A DNA stretch of 64,000 bases from CAYTPI01 sp964439625 (lineage in GTDB: Bacteria; Chloroflexota; Anaerolineae; Aggregatilineales; UBA3940). Below, one piece after another: positions 51,774-61,258 of the stretch. Numbering within the stretch: the stretch's first letter is position 1; every line of letters begins with the position of its first letter. The notes below the pieces were generated by a model. It was not told the origin of the DNA and did no database searches. It saw only the letters and a program-made list of their open reading frames with translations. The DNA lies in contig CAYTPI010000014.1 of NCBI GenBank assembly GCA_964439625.1, positions 34,371-98,370 on the forward strand, in the 5' to 3' direction. The translations under genes and the position numbers were made by a program.

Positions 51774-53120
51774 TTAGAGTACAGCTTTACCGACCATCTC
51801 ATGCTCGCCTAGGTAAGCCTCTAGCGCATCCAATGCGCGTTGACCATAAAACGTATAGCGCTCTTTCTTCCTCTTGATGTATGGGTCAGGTGGCGGCAGA
51901 ATGCCGAAATTGGCCTTCATCGGTTGGAATTCAGCCGGGTCAGCATGGCAGACGTAATGCGCTAGCGCACCGAGCATCGTTTCATTAGGCAGCACCCACA
52001 GTGGCAAGTCATTGAGCAAGCGGGCTGCATTGACTCCAGCCATTAGCCCCGAAGCCGCATTACCCACATAGCCTTCGATGCCCGTAATCTGCCCAGCAAA
52101 AAAGAGATCGTCGCGCGCCTTGTACTGCATGGTTTCGCGCAGCAGCGTCGGCGAATTGAGGTAAGTGTTGCGGTGCATCTGCCCAAGGCGCACAAATTGA
52201 GCCTCTTCTAGCCCAGGGATCATGCGGAGAATGCGACGCTGTTCGGGCCATTTGATGTTAGTCTGGAAGCCAACCAAATTGTAGAGTGTGCCAGCGACGT
52301 TATCCTGCCGCAGTTGAACGACGGCATGCGGACGAGCATTGGTCTCTGGGTGCCACAACCCGACTGGGCGCAATGGGCCATAAGCCAACGCATCTTCCCC
52401 GCGTGCGGCAAGCACCTCAATCGGCAAGCACGACTCAAAGAAGTGCGGGTCTTCCTGCTCGAAGTTTCGTAGTTCGATGCGCTCCGCTTTCAGTAGTTCG
52501 GCGACAAAAGCCTCATACTGTTCCTGGTTGAGCGGGCAGTTGATGTAATCACCGGCATCACTGTCACCCTTGTCCCAACGAGAACGCCGGTACGCAATAT
52601 CCATATTGATCGACTCAAGCGTCACAATCGGAGAGAGCGCATCGTAGAAATAGAGATATTCCTCACCGATTAACTTGCTGATCGCATCAGCTAAAGTGCT
52701 TGAGGTCAACGGGCCTGTGGCAATGATCGTCGGCCCAGCAGGAATGGTGGTAGCTTCCTCGCGGCGAAGGCTGATGTTGGGATGGTGCTCAATGCGCTCT
52801 GTAATCAAGGCAGCGAAGGCTTCGCGCCCCACCGCTAGGGCAGAGCCAGCCGGAACTTTGGTCTCATCCGCGCACGCCATGATCAACGAGTTCATGCGGC
52901 GCAGCTCAGCTTTGAGGGTACCTCCAGCCCGGTTTGGCATGTCCGACCCCAATGAGTTGCTACATACGAGTTCACCGAGATGCTCTGATGTGTGGGCAGG
53001 TGTCTGCTTGTGCGGGCGCATCTCCCACAGCGTCACCTTGATACCGCGTTCCGCTGCCTGCCATGCGGCCTCGGAGCCTGCCAACCCCCCACCGATGATG
53101 TTTAGTTGTGTCTCTTGCAT
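51774..53120 (-). CDS. trmFO: Methylenetetrahydrofolate-tRNA-(uracil-54-C5) methyltransferase TrmFO
   Basis: 448 aa from the ATG at 53120 (AAAGG upstream); an earlier in-frame ATG at 53162 would add 14 poorly fitting residues. It makes ribothymidine-54 in tRNA using FAD and methylenetetrahydrofolate. FAD motif LNIIGGGLAGSEAAWQAAERG; TSEHLGELVCSNSLGSD; TIIATGPLTS; the conserved YFYDALSPIV and YINCPLNQEQYEAF; and LFFAGQITGIEGYVGNAASG, all specific to TrmFO. The def gene precedes it on the same strand. Confidence 0.96.
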   Translation of the reverse strand: MQETQLNIIGGGLAGSEAAWQAAERGIKVTLWEMRPHKQTPAHTSEHLGELVCSNSLGSDMPNRAGGTLKAELRRMNSLIMACADETKVPAGSALAVGREAFAALITERIEHHPNISLRREEATTIPAGPTIIATGPLTSSTLADAISKLIGEEYLYFYDALSPIVTLESINMDIAYRRSRWDKGDSDAGDYINCPLNQEQYEAFVAELLKAERIELRNFEQEDPHFFESCLPIEVLAARGEDALAYGPLRPVGLWHPETNARPHAVVQLRQDNVAGTLYNLVGFQTNIKWPEQRRILRMIPGLEEAQFVRLGQMHRNTYLNSPTLLRETMQYKARDDLFFAGQITGIEGYVGNAASGLMAGVNAARLLNDLPLWVLPNETMLGALAHYVCHADPAEFQPMKANFGILPPPDPYIKRKKERYTFYGQRALDALEAYLGEHEMVGKAVL

Positions 53121-53225
53121 TATGTTGTGGCCTTTACTGTTGTTTACGTCAACAAACATCACTCGGAGACGATTCTCCAGACAGTGGGTCGTTCTAAATG
53201 ATCGCTCTCTTTAACTGACAGATGG

Positions 53226-53780
53226 TTACTGTATCGGGTCAGCTTTGTCCTCGCTGACTGTTTCAATGCCCTCAGGCGGTTCCTCACCGGCACGCCAGAC
53301 CTGGTTGGCCTTGTCGATGTAGAGCACGCCATCTAAGTGATCGATCTCGTGCTGAAAGACTCGTGCGAGCCAATCATAGGCTTTAATACGGATTTCTTTT
53401 CCGTCACGGTCAGCACCGCGGATAACAACCTGTGTTTTGCGATCAACTGTGCCATAGTAACCTGGGATCGATAAGCAAGCCTCGACGCCCTCAACCTCTT
53501 CGTTAGAGGTCTTGATGATCTCCGGGTTGACGACCTCATACAGTACACCAGCTTGCTCACCAAATTTTTCTTCAGCGTCTTCGCCAGCGGGTAGACGCAC
53601 CACGATCACCCGCTGGCTGACGGCAATCTGTGGGGCAGCCAGCCCAACGCCATCTGCGTCGTGCATCGTCTCGACCATATTATCAATTAATTTATGCAAG
53701 TCTGTATTGAACTCACGGACTTTGCGCGCCTTTTGGCGCAGCACCGGGTTGTCGGGCTGAATAATTTTTCGCTTCGACAT
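53226..53780 (-). CDS. def: Peptide deformylase
   Basis: 184 aa. It removes the N-formyl group from nascent proteins. The three family motifs are present: GVGLAAPQIAVSQRVIVV; EACLSIPGYYG (usually EGCLS; the metal-binding Cys is kept while Gly is replaced by Ala); and QHEIDHLDGVLYID with both metal-binding His. The C-terminal ~20 residues are acidic. It lies 105 bases before trmFO. Confidence 0.96.
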   Translation of the reverse strand: MSKRKIIQPDNPVLRQKARKVREFNTDLHKLIDNMVETMHDADGVGLAAPQIAVSQRVIVVRLPAGEDAEEKFGEQAGVLYEVVNPEIIKTSNEEVEGVEACLSIPGYYGTVDRKTQVVIRGADRDGKEIRIKAYDWLARVFQHEIDHLDGVLYIDKANQVWRAGEEPPEGIETVSEDKADPIQ

Positions 53781-53911
53781 AAATAATCTCTTAAGTTTTA
53801 TCGTCCAATAGTTAGTGTTTGTTCTTCAAAATTATAGCACGCAGCCAAATTGAACCGTTAGAAGCCAATTAGAGACTAATTACTGCGGTACAATAATAAT
53901 ATTCAACCATT

Positions 53912-55057
53912 GTGATAGAAGCGACTGGCCCTGTGCGTATTTGCTATGTGACAACTCAGGCCCTCAACAGCGATGGCTGGGGCCGCCACTCAGTTGAAGT
54001 GATTCGAGGCGTCCGTGAGTTCGGCGTTGACCCGATAATGATCACTGCCAACCCAGACATCGAGTCAACCTTTGTTGATGTTCCCCACCATCATATTCTC
54101 CCTGATCTGTTCAAAGGACAGGCAACCACGGCGCGTACCCTGCTGCGTGCGCCACAATTACAGCGTATTATTCGCACCTGTGACGCTGTCCATGTATTGG
54201 CTGAACCCTATGCCCCGTTGGGTGCGCTCGCCCACGGGCACAGGCCATTGTTCATTACGGCACATGGCACATGGGCCATCCGCCCGCTTCAACAATCTCC
54301 CAGCAAATTTGTCTTTGCCCGTGCGTTCAATGCAGCAGAACTGGTTTTATGTGTCAGCAGTTACACGTGCCAACGGCTAAAGGCAATTTTGCCAGATGTC
54401 AAGAGCCGTGTGCTTGCCGGGGGCGTTCACCCTGAGGAGTACCAACAGCCCGCTGATCGCGCCCTCCTGCCCGATTGGGTTGACCTAGGACCAGTCATTT
54501 TTAGCATCGGCGCATTGAAGGCTCGCAAAGGTTACCACATTGCGCTAGAAGCAGTTGCCGAGGCGCAGAAAGTCATCCCAGAACTAACTTATGTGATCGC
54601 AGGCAGCCTGACCGATGCCCCGGATTACGTCGCTCAGTTGAAAGCACGCGCCGACGAGTTAGGTTTAGGTCGCAGTGTGCGCTTCCTCGGCAAGATCAGC
54701 CAGAAGGAACTACGAGGATGGTATCAGTATAGTGACCTCTTCCTGCTGACACCTGTGAATCAGGGAAACAGCTTCGAGGGGCTGGGGCTGGTCTATCTCG
54801 AAGCGGGGGCATCTGGCACGCCAGCGATTGGCACCAAGGACTGCGGCGCACAAGAAGCCATCACCGATGGTAAGACAGGCTTGTTGGTGCCACAATCTGA
54901 TGTGATGGCAACCACGGATGCTATCGTTGGCCTGTTAAGCCGCCCAGATGTCCTCGCCTTAATGGGCGAAGCAGCTCGCCAGCGCGCCCAGCAGTTGTCA
55001 TGGGAGTCTTACACACGACAACTCGTTACCATTTATCAACAAGCCATTGATCAGTAG
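53912..55057 (+). CDS. GT4-family glycosyltransferase
   Basis: 381 aa from a GTG at 53912. GT-B fold of glycosyltransferase group 1: N-terminal acceptor domain (ICYVTTQALNSDGWGRHSVEV), ALKARKGYHIALEAVA, VIAGSLTD at the nucleotide domain, and the sugar-nucleotide motif FEGLGLVYLEAGASGTPAIG. The usual E-x7-E at that motif is present. Sugar donor and acceptor cannot be told. It heads a likely operon with an oxidoreductase (21-base gap) and a small unknown protein. Confidence 0.88.
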   Translation: MIEATGPVRICYVTTQALNSDGWGRHSVEVIRGVREFGVDPIMITANPDIESTFVDVPHHHILPDLFKGQATTARTLLRAPQLQRIIRTCDAVHVLAEPYAPLGALAHGHRPLFITAHGTWAIRPLQQSPSKFVFARAFNAAELVLCVSSYTCQRLKAILPDVKSRVLAGGVHPEEYQQPADRALLPDWVDLGPVIFSIGALKARKGYHIALEAVAEAQKVIPELTYVIAGSLTDAPDYVAQLKARADELGLGRSVRFLGKISQKELRGWYQYSDLFLLTPVNQGNSFEGLGLVYLEAGASGTPAIGTKDCGAQEAITDGKTGLLVPQSDVMATTDAIVGLLSRPDVLALMGEAARQRAQQLSWESYTRQLVTIYQQAIDQ

Positions 55058-55078
55058 AAACAACAAGGAGCGCAACAT

Positions 55079-56068
55079 ATGGCAGAGAAACTGCACTGGG
55101 GCATCCTAACGACCGGATATATCGCCAATCTATTTGTAGCAGACCTCGCCCACGACCCCGATGCGGAGGTCGTAGCAGTAGGGGCGCGTCAACAAGAGTC
55201 AGCGGAGGCCTTCGGCGAGGCGTATAACATCCCGAAGCGTTACGGCAGCTATGAAGCACTGGCAACCGACCCAGACGTTGACGTGATTTACATCGGCTCA
55301 CCGCACAACTTTCACAAAGAACACGCGCTGATGTGCCTCGAAGCGGGTAAGCCTGTGCTCGTCGAGAAGCCGCTGGCATTGAATGCAGGCGAAGTCCGTG
55401 AGATGATCGCCAAAGCGCGTGAAAAGAAGCTCTTTATGATGGAAGCACTCTGGACGCGCTTCTTCCCCGCTTACGAATATCTGCGTGAGGTTCTTGCCAG
55501 TGGCGCTATGGGCACCATCCGCATGATCCACGCTGACTTCTCGCATCAAGAAGTACCGTTCGACCCAGAACACCGTCTATTTAACCCAGGCTTGGCAGGC
55601 GGAGCCTTACTAGACCTCGGCATTTACCCAGTCGCATTTGCCTATTCGATTGCAGGCGAACCGGATCAGGTGACGGGTGCGGCCACCATCGGTGAGACAG
55701 GCGTTGATCACCAATCAGCGGCGTTGTTCAACTATGGCTCAGGGGCTATCGCTCTGTTGTACGCCTCAATGGTGACTGCCTCGACGATTGGCGCAACCAT
55801 CAGCGGTACGGGGGGCGTTATTCAGCTACCGGGCAACTGGTGGCAGCCCTCAGAGGTACACGTCAGGCTGGAGGGGCAAGAACCAATGATCAAGCGCTTT
55901 GATTACCCCGGCAGTGGCTATCAGTTCGAGGCCATCGCTGTTCGCAAGCACCTAGCAGCAGGCGATAGCGAGTCAGATATGATGCCGCTGGCTGAGAGTC
56001 TATCGATGGCGCAAACCATGGAGGCACTTCGTCAACAGTGGGGCATAGTCTACCCCGATGAAGCCTAA
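55079..56068 (+). CDS. Gfo/Idh/MocA-family oxidoreductase
   Basis: 329 aa. N-terminal Rossmann domain (WGILTTGYIANLFVADLAHDPDAEVVAVG), then VDVIYIGSPHNFHKEHALMC and the family lysine in VLVEKPLALN (near residue 97). The C-terminal beta-sheet domain includes GGALLDLGIYPVAFAY. Such enzymes oxidise or reduce sugars with NAD(P); dehydrogenation of a sugar or inositol fits the neighbouring glycosyltransferase. AAGGAG lies upstream of the ATG. Confidence 0.92.
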   Translation: MAEKLHWGILTTGYIANLFVADLAHDPDAEVVAVGARQQESAEAFGEAYNIPKRYGSYEALATDPDVDVIYIGSPHNFHKEHALMCLEAGKPVLVEKPLALNAGEVREMIAKAREKKLFMMEALWTRFFPAYEYLREVLASGAMGTIRMIHADFSHQEVPFDPEHRLFNPGLAGGALLDLGIYPVAFAYSIAGEPDQVTGAATIGETGVDHQSAALFNYGSGAIALLYASMVTASTIGATISGTGGVIQLPGNWWQPSEVHVRLEGQEPMIKRFDYPGSGYQFEAIAVRKHLAAGDSESDMMPLAESLSMAQTMEALRQQWGIVYPDEA

Positions 56069-56103
56069 TATCGTTAGTTTTCCAACGCCTCAAGGAGGGC
56101 ATC

Positions 56104-56652
56104 ATGAGTAAGTTCAGCATTAAACTTGGTGACTTGATCAAAGACCCGGGCTTCCAACCGCTGGCTGACGAAAAGAAATCTTCAGAACTGCTCGAATGGG
56201 AGGCAAACCAATCAGAGATTGACAAAGCGCTCTACCAGTTAGCAGAGCGCTACTGGCAAACCCCCATCACTATCACGTTGGCAGAGAGCGCGGTCGAGAT
56301 GGTACTGGATGACCTGATGTTCGTCTGGCAGGATTTGGGGACATTTCTGTCAGAAACAGCATCTATGACGCCAGGGGCAAGCATCTACCTAGGCGAATGG
56401 CTTGCTTCTACCCCAGTCTTGATGGTGACAGAGGTCAACAAGAAGCTGCAAACGCTCACCGTGATGCTTGACATCCCCGACTCCGAAACGGAGGCCGAGC
56501 CAACCGTCATTGACCTGCCCGCTGAGGAGTTTCTGGCCCAGTGGATCTTCTTCTTACTGAGTCTGTATAACGCTGTGACGGAGCAAGGGTATTTTCCAAA
56601 AAACGCCCAATTGACGGGCACCTTCAAGATGCTAAAGCGCATCATGAATTAA
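56104..56652 (+). CDS. Unknown soluble protein (182 aa)
   Basis: No family recognised. No signal or membrane segment; mostly helical with some strands (ITITLAESAVEMVLDDLMFVWQ, VLMVTEVNKKLQTLTVMLDI, FLAQWIFFLLSLYNAVTEQG). The C-terminal segment is a helical bundle candidate. AAGGAGG lies 5-6 bases before the ATG. It follows the oxidoreductase gene by 35 bases, so it is probably cotranscribed; function unknown. Confidence 0.65.
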   Translation: MSKFSIKLGDLIKDPGFQPLADEKKSSELLEWEANQSEIDKALYQLAERYWQTPITITLAESAVEMVLDDLMFVWQDLGTFLSETASMTPGASIYLGEWLASTPVLMVTEVNKKLQTLTVMLDIPDSETEAEPTVIDLPAEEFLAQWIFFLLSLYNAVTEQGYFPKNAQLTGTFKMLKRIMN

Positions 56653-56695
56653 CCAACTTGGGCCACAAGTAGCAGTGGCCCAATAAGTTTTCCAT

Positions 56696-57121
56696 CTATT
56701 TGACAGCGGTCTTCTCACTGGCAGGCGTAATCTCGACTTCTGGCAGGTCACGCAGGGCTTGTTCAGCACCAGCAGGCGCATAGACCACAACCAGTTCCAG
56801 CGGATCACGGTTGCTGTTGTTGACCGTCGAGTGGTAAACGCCCATTGGTATCCAGCAGCAGTCGCCCGGCTTTAAGGCAATAGGGTCTTTATCATCGATC
56901 ATTTGGGTGCCGCTGCCCTTGATGCAGTAGATCACTTCATCTGCCTCTGGGTGGTTATGGCGCACATGGCCTTTGCCGGGGGCCAGCAGCACATGCCCAA
57001 AGCTGAACGTCTTGCCCCCCGTGACGGCTTCCTCCGCCAACATATGGATCGTCCCCCAGTCAAAGTTGAGGGTATCGACATCATTCTGATCTGTGATGTA
57101 TCCGTTTCCAAAATCCTTCAT
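56696..57121 (-). CDS. Cupin-domain protein
   Basis: 141 aa from the ATG at 57121 (GAGG ~9 bases upstream); upstream in-frame sequence is not coding. A single cupin barrel with both motifs: HVRHNHPEADEVIYCIKGSG and CCWIPMGVYHSTVNN, where the HxH, Glu and distal His can bind a metal. Small cupins act as isomerases, dioxygenases or sugar-binding proteins; no neighbour narrows this. Cytoplasmic. Confidence 0.85.
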   Translation of the reverse strand: MKDFGNGYITDQNDVDTLNFDWGTIHMLAEEAVTGGKTFSFGHVLLAPGKGHVRHNHPEADEVIYCIKGSGTQMIDDKDPIALKPGDCCWIPMGVYHSTVNNSNRDPLELVVVYAPAGAEQALRDLPEVEITPASEKTAVK

Positions 57122-57198
57122 TGTGTTGTCCTCTCGTAAGCAAGTGTTGGGAGTCTTTGCCTCATTATATAAGAAGGTTGTGCGTTTGCGGTTAGTCA

Positions 57199-57227
57199 GC
57201 TTGCGATCAGCCAACGGATCAAGCGAG
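57199..57227 (-). repeat. Copy of the 3' end of the next membrane-protein gene
   Basis: TTGCGATCAGCCAACGGATC and its continuation match 57365-57393 inside the downstream end of the 377-aa gene with three differences over 29 bases; on the minus strand both can read LDPLADR. The copy lies outside the gene and appears to be a leftover of a short duplication. Confidence 0.6.
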
Positions 57228-57329
57228 CGTATCAGCGTTGTTCTTCAGGATGTCGGCGGCGGGGTTGGGGCTTGGTTTGGCGTTTGTTGTGCTGTATGGT
57301 GCCTCCCATTGCTGGAGCCGAAGCACAGT

Positions 57330-58463
57330 TTAGTCGGCACTACTTGTTGGCTCGTCATCTGGGTTGCGATCAGCCAATGGGTCAAGCGGGCGGAAACCAG
57401 TGACGGGATTTTTCTCGCCCGGTTGATCAGCGGCAGCCTCACTTGCTGCTTTGTCAGCCATAATGGCGCGCCAGTGTGGGTTTTGTTGAGCCGGGTTAGG
57501 TGCAATACTCGCTGGTTGACTGCCGGTAGTGGTTGGCGCAGGTGGCTGTTGCACCGTTGACTGCGTCGGCGGTGCTGGCACGGGTGGGTTCGCAGGTATG
57601 CTGCTCACAGGTCGGCTTGTTGCTGGTGCCTTAGCTGGGCGGTTCATGCGGATGAGGCGATAGATGATGTAAGCGCCTGTCGTCAGTGCCAACATGGCCC
57701 AGGTACCCTCAGGCAAAATCACTGAGATCACGGCTGAGGCAGTGAAGCCCGCGCCTAACCACACAGCCCAGTCGAGACGACGCACCGTCAACCACAAAGC
57801 TATTGACAGCACCGCCAGCGTCGCATTGACGATGACATACGCCTCGGCAGCCGCCGCTTGAAACAACGAGAACGCCACCAGTAACACAATCGCAATCCCG
57901 CTGATAATCGCCGCTGGCACGATTGCCCACACATTCGAACGATCCAGCATGTAAAGCAGCCAGAGCGGCAGTGCCACAGCCAACAGTGCGAAAGCTCCGA
58001 TAATTTCTAATGAGAGGTTGAAGATCGTCAAGGCGACTAACCCGGAGATCACCACCAGGCTGTAAGCCGGAATTGCTGCCCACCAACGCGCCCGATCTGT
58101 AAAAAAGAGCACCGCAAACGGCACCGCCACTTGGAGCAGGGCGAGCATCAGCAAGACTTGACTGTACGCTGGTTCCAATGCCAAGATGCCAAGCAGCACC
58201 GCAAGCGAGAAGAACACCCACCATGCGAGCAGCGCCCAGCGCTCATCACGCTTGATCGACCAGCGCACGAAGAACGGCAGCGACAACAAGCCAACGCCCA
58301 TCGAAACGATTGGAGTCAGAGGGCCGTTATAGGCGACTAACTGCAAGCTGAACACCAGAAAGGCCACGGCCCCAAGGATTAAGGTCACAGCAAGCACCCA
58401 AGCCGTAAACACCACTGGGCCCTTGGATGAGCGTGAAGGAGTAGAAGGTTGTATCTGACTCAT
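57330..58463 (-). CDS. Polytopic membrane protein with Pro-rich tail
   Basis: 377 aa. About ten hydrophobic segments from residue 18 to 275 (VVFTAWVLAVTLILGAVAF, LLALLQVAVPFAVLFFT, GAFALLAVALPLWLLYM and others), then a disordered cytoplasmic tail rich in Pro/Ala/Thr/Gln. No transporter signature. The gene upstream (58472-59056) ends 8 bases before it and has a similar ending (FRPLDVPTAETGPDAD versus FRPLDPLADRNPDDE), so they are one operon and share a tail motif. Function unknown. Confidence 0.75.
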   Translation of the reverse strand: MSQIQPSTPSRSSKGPVVFTAWVLAVTLILGAVAFLVFSLQLVAYNGPLTPIVSMGVGLLSLPFFVRWSIKRDERWALLAWWVFFSLAVLLGILALEPAYSQVLLMLALLQVAVPFAVLFFTDRARWWAAIPAYSLVVISGLVALTIFNLSLEIIGAFALLAVALPLWLLYMLDRSNVWAIVPAAIISGIAIVLLVAFSLFQAAAAEAYVIVNATLAVLSIALWLTVRRLDWAVWLGAGFTASAVISVILPEGTWAMLALTTGAYIIYRLIRMNRPAKAPATSRPVSSIPANPPVPAPPTQSTVQQPPAPTTTGSQPASIAPNPAQQNPHWRAIMADKAASEAAADQPGEKNPVTGFRPLDPLADRNPDDEPTSSAD

Positions 58464-58471
58464 GAGGTTGC

Positions 58472-59056
58472 CTATCTATCCGCGTCAGGGCCTGTTTCTG
58501 CTGTAGGCACATCTAATGGACGGAATTCAGCCGGTGCATCGAATGCTTGCTTATCTTCAGAAGATTTCACCAGCAGGTAAATACCACCGACAACCAACAG
58601 CATCGGGATAGCAGCCCACAACCCAGTAGCAAGCATCAGAGCGCCAACGCCCGCAAACAAGCCACCGGGGAGCAGCCAGCCCCAGTGCTTCCGATTGCGG
58701 CTGTAAGCGTACAGAAACGGTGCCGCAATCCCAAAGTTGATCGTCGCTGCAAGGAACGGCCCCGGCAGCAACGTACCGACCACAATCGATGTGCTCACAA
58801 GAGCCAGCACATAAGCTAGGGCAAACAACAGTTCCTTTGATGATTTCTTGCGCCCATAGCTGAAGGCGCTGAATGCACCAGCGGCGAAGGCTGCCGCCCA
58901 CAACAACGCGTTGACGCCTGGCACAAAGCGGCTCAGGATGAAAGCTGCGCCGAGTAAAATCAGCGCAACGCCGAGCACCCTATTGCGCGTATTCCTAGTT
59001 GATGTTTGAATACTGGTGGGTTCCGCAGCCGGTTGGCTGGGCTGGATGTTTTCCAT
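58472..59056 (-). CDS. Small polytopic membrane protein
   Basis: 194 aa with about five to six membrane segments (VALILLGAAFILSRFVPGV, LLWAAAFAAGAFSAF, LLFALAYVLALVSTS, WLLPGGLFAGVGALMLATGL, IPMLLVVGGIYLLV). A polar N-terminus precedes them and an acidic C-terminus follows (EFRPLDVPTAETGPD). It resembles uncharacterised small membrane proteins with a paired-helix LiaF/DUF5668 look, but I cannot assign it. First gene of a two-gene operon with the 377-aa protein. Confidence 0.75.
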   Translation of the reverse strand: MENIQPSQPAAEPTSIQTSTRNTRNRVLGVALILLGAAFILSRFVPGVNALLWAAAFAAGAFSAFSYGRKKSSKELLFALAYVLALVSTSIVVGTLLPGPFLAATINFGIAAPFLYAYSRNRKHWGWLLPGGLFAGVGALMLATGLWAAIPMLLVVGGIYLLVKSSEDKQAFDAPAEFRPLDVPTAETGPDADR

Positions 59057-59376
59057 AGGTTACTTCCTAGCGTACACAATGTTTTTTCAACACTGTATAC
59101 GCAGAGAACCAGAATGAGGTTCCAATATCGCTGTTTTGTGTGTTTTTGTAGGACTTACAGGTGATCGCCCTCTTCTGTTTCTAACGTTTCAAAATCCGGC
59201 CCATGAAGCGTTACAACGTAATCGCTCTGCGACGTAACCGCGAGTTCCTTATTTTGCGCGCCTCAAAAGTGAAAAATCCCCTGACCACCAAACACGTTAC
59301 CGGTCAAGGGATTTAATTTCAGAAGCATTGGCTCAAGCTACTGAAGTAACTGAACCGTGGTATATTTGTTCGTTCG
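59057..59376. other. Spacer between the membrane-protein operon and trxB
   Basis: No gene with a start codon. It contains the trxB terminator and, on the minus strand at 59158-59265, about 35 open codons without a plausible start that could be a gene remnant. Confidence 0.5.
59272..59314 (-). terminator. Intrinsic terminator of trxB
   Basis: 13-bp arms AAATCCCCTGACC/GGTCAAGGGATTT with one mismatch and a 15-base loop, starting ~60 bases past the trxB stop. On the minus strand the stem ends in TTTTT. Confidence 0.75.
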
Positions 59377-60342
59377 TTAGTCAGCCGCAGCTTCTGCCGT
59401 CTGACGCTCTAGTGTATCAGTACGTTCCTCAAGCCACCAGTTCGCAGCCATAGCTGCGGCAGTACCCTGCCCAACAGAAGTTGCCACCTGTCGGAACACT
59501 GGGTCTTGAATTTCACCCGCGGCGAAAACGCCGGGTATGTTGGTCATCATCTTATCATCGGTGAGGACGTACCCACTCTCGTCCATCGCCACTTTGCCCT
59601 GAAGGAATTGGTTGTTGGGATCATGCCCGATGAAGACGAAGACGCCATCTGTGTCAAGCAATTCTTCCTCATTGGTCTTGACGTTGCGAACCCGAACCTG
59701 CTTGACCTGTGGACCGCCAATAATTTCCTCAATGACTGTATCCCAGATGAAAGAGACTTTCTCATTTTTAAAGGCCCGCGCTTGCATAATCGGGCTAGCA
59801 CGCAGTTCACTACGCCGGTGGATAATGCGAACGCGGTCGGCATAGCGGGTGAGGAACGTCCCTTCTTCCAGCGCGCTGTCACCACCGCCAACCACAACGA
59901 CATCCTTACCACGGAAGAAGAAGCCGTCACAAGTGGCACAATAGCTGACGCCTGCTCCGACGTATTCTTCCTCACCGGGGACGCCCAGCTTACGCGGTGA
60001 GGCACCCACTGCCAAAATAACAGAATCTGCGAGGTACTCATCACCCTTGCGGGTCTTCACAGTGAATGGCGACCCGTTTTCGAAATCAACTTCGGTGACG
60101 AAGTCAATCTCAACGCGGGCCCCAAACTTCTCGGCTTGGGCTTTGAAGACTTGCACCATCTCGGCCCCACCGATGCCATCCACGAAGCCAGGGTAATTCT
60201 CGACCTCGTGAGTCCAACTGACTTGACCGCCAAGGACATCTCCTGTGAGCACCAACGGGTTCAGTTCAGCGCGGGCGGTGTATAGTGCGGCTGTAAACCC
60301 TGCTGGGCCAGAGCCGATAATGACGACTTTTTCTCTCTGCAT
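59377..60342 (-). CDS. trxB: Thioredoxin reductase
   Basis: 321 aa. Low-molecular-weight NADPH-thioredoxin reductase: FAD motif VVIIGSGPAGFTAALYTARA, the redox-active CATCDG pair, NADPH motif VVVVGGGDSALEEGTFLT with HRRSELRAS, and the C-terminal FAD segment GVFAAGEIQDP. The usual ATG position is GD in 'AAGDV'; here GE is seen (AAGEIQD), a minor variant. No thioredoxin gene is adjacent. Cytoplasmic. Confidence 0.96.
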   Translation of the reverse strand: MQREKVVIIGSGPAGFTAALYTARAELNPLVLTGDVLGGQVSWTHEVENYPGFVDGIGGAEMVQVFKAQAEKFGARVEIDFVTEVDFENGSPFTVKTRKGDEYLADSVILAVGASPRKLGVPGEEEYVGAGVSYCATCDGFFFRGKDVVVVGGGDSALEEGTFLTRYADRVRIIHRRSELRASPIMQARAFKNEKVSFIWDTVIEEIIGGPQVKQVRVRNVKTNEEELLDTDGVFVFIGHDPNNQFLQGKVAMDESGYVLTDDKMMTNIPGVFAAGEIQDPVFRQVATSVGQGTAAAMAANWWLEERTDTLERQTAEAAAD

Positions 60343-60489
60343 GAATTTTCTCTCCTAAGTATTTCGTATTAGCTGCCTGTGACGGGTGCAAGGCTTCAAG
60401 ACAATAGCACATCATTGCATGAATTCTGCAAGAGGATGCCATCAAATCACCGTTGCTACTCAGTTGTTACATCTAACAGCGTTTGATCG

Positions 60490-60741
60490 CTATCCAAGCG
60501 ACTTAATCATCGACAGCAGCGCTTGGAATTCCTCTTCACAACAGGGGCACTGCGCTAAGTGCGCCTTGACATCTCGCATGACGATGCTAGGGTCTTTACC
60601 CTCAGCGATCATGTCCGTGTACACATCAAGATGCGCATAGCATTCTTCACAGCCGATGTCTTCCTTCTCAACGGAGAAGATCGCTTTTATAAATTCGATA
60701 AATCGATGTTGTCCAGGATTGGTTGAACTCGCCACGTCCAT
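60490..60741 (-). CDS. Anti-sigma-like zinc-finger protein (zf-HC2-type)
   Basis: 83 aa from an ATG at 60741 (GAGG just upstream); an earlier ATG at 60765 would add eight residues. CEECYAHLD and VKAHLAQCPCCEEEFQALL supply Cys and His ligands: the H-x3-C-x2-C of the zf-HC2 zinc anti-sigma domain plus an extra N-terminal CxxC. No membrane segment, so it would be a cytoplasmic ZAS protein. No ECF sigma factor is adjacent in the window. Confidence 0.72.
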   Translation of the reverse strand: MDVASSTNPGQHRFIEFIKAIFSVEKEDIGCEECYAHLDVYTDMIAEGKDPSIVMRDVKAHLAQCPCCEEEFQALLSMIKSLG

Positions 60742-61258
60742 CTTCCTCACAAAGTCTTTCAGCATGCATTATATTGACGGAAAATATCACCCGTATCTTA
60801 CCACTGCATTCCATGAAAGTATCGTTGCTGTCTGCAAAGGATACGAGCAGCACCCTCCGCTAGACCGTAGCTTTAGCCGCGAACAACCTGCAAGGCAACT
60901 AGCGCATCTTTAATGCGGTTGCCCCGCGGATTGCTTGGCAATATTGGTTGACGCAGCCTAGCCTCGACGCTACACTCAATATTAACTAACTAGGTGTGAC
61001 GAGCAAACTCGATGAGCCAAGTCGTATCAATCTGTTGTTGTGATAAATCAGTAGTTCAACGCTGACACGTTAGCATCGCATCGGGCAATGGTCGCATCAA
61101 TCACAAGTGACGGAGTGTCTCGCTGACTGCTACAGTGTGAGCAGTTACATCGCGAAGCACTCTTTTTCGTTGCTAAGTATACGCCGAAACGTCGGTCACT
61201 GACGATACTGAACGTTTATCAATCGTAATGCCCGCACAATTACCAAAGGATAGGAACC
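60742..61258. other. Gene-free stretch upstream of the rhodanese gene
   Basis: About 500 bases between two divergently oriented genes. I see no coding sequence, RNA gene or strong repeat; a short CTGCT/AGCAG hairpin occurs near 61125-61142. It should hold the promoters of both flanking genes. Confidence 0.5.

Noticed and set aside
59158..59265. Short minus-strand open stretch with a protein-like reading (ending TLETEEGDHL)
   Set aside because: There is an in-frame stop directly upstream and no plausible start codon; at ~35 codons it may be a gene remnant or chance.
60900..61258. Possible tRNA or small RNA in the spacer before the rhodanese gene
   Set aside because: No cloverleaf, anticodon stem or GTTCRA-type TPsiC arm could be found on either strand.
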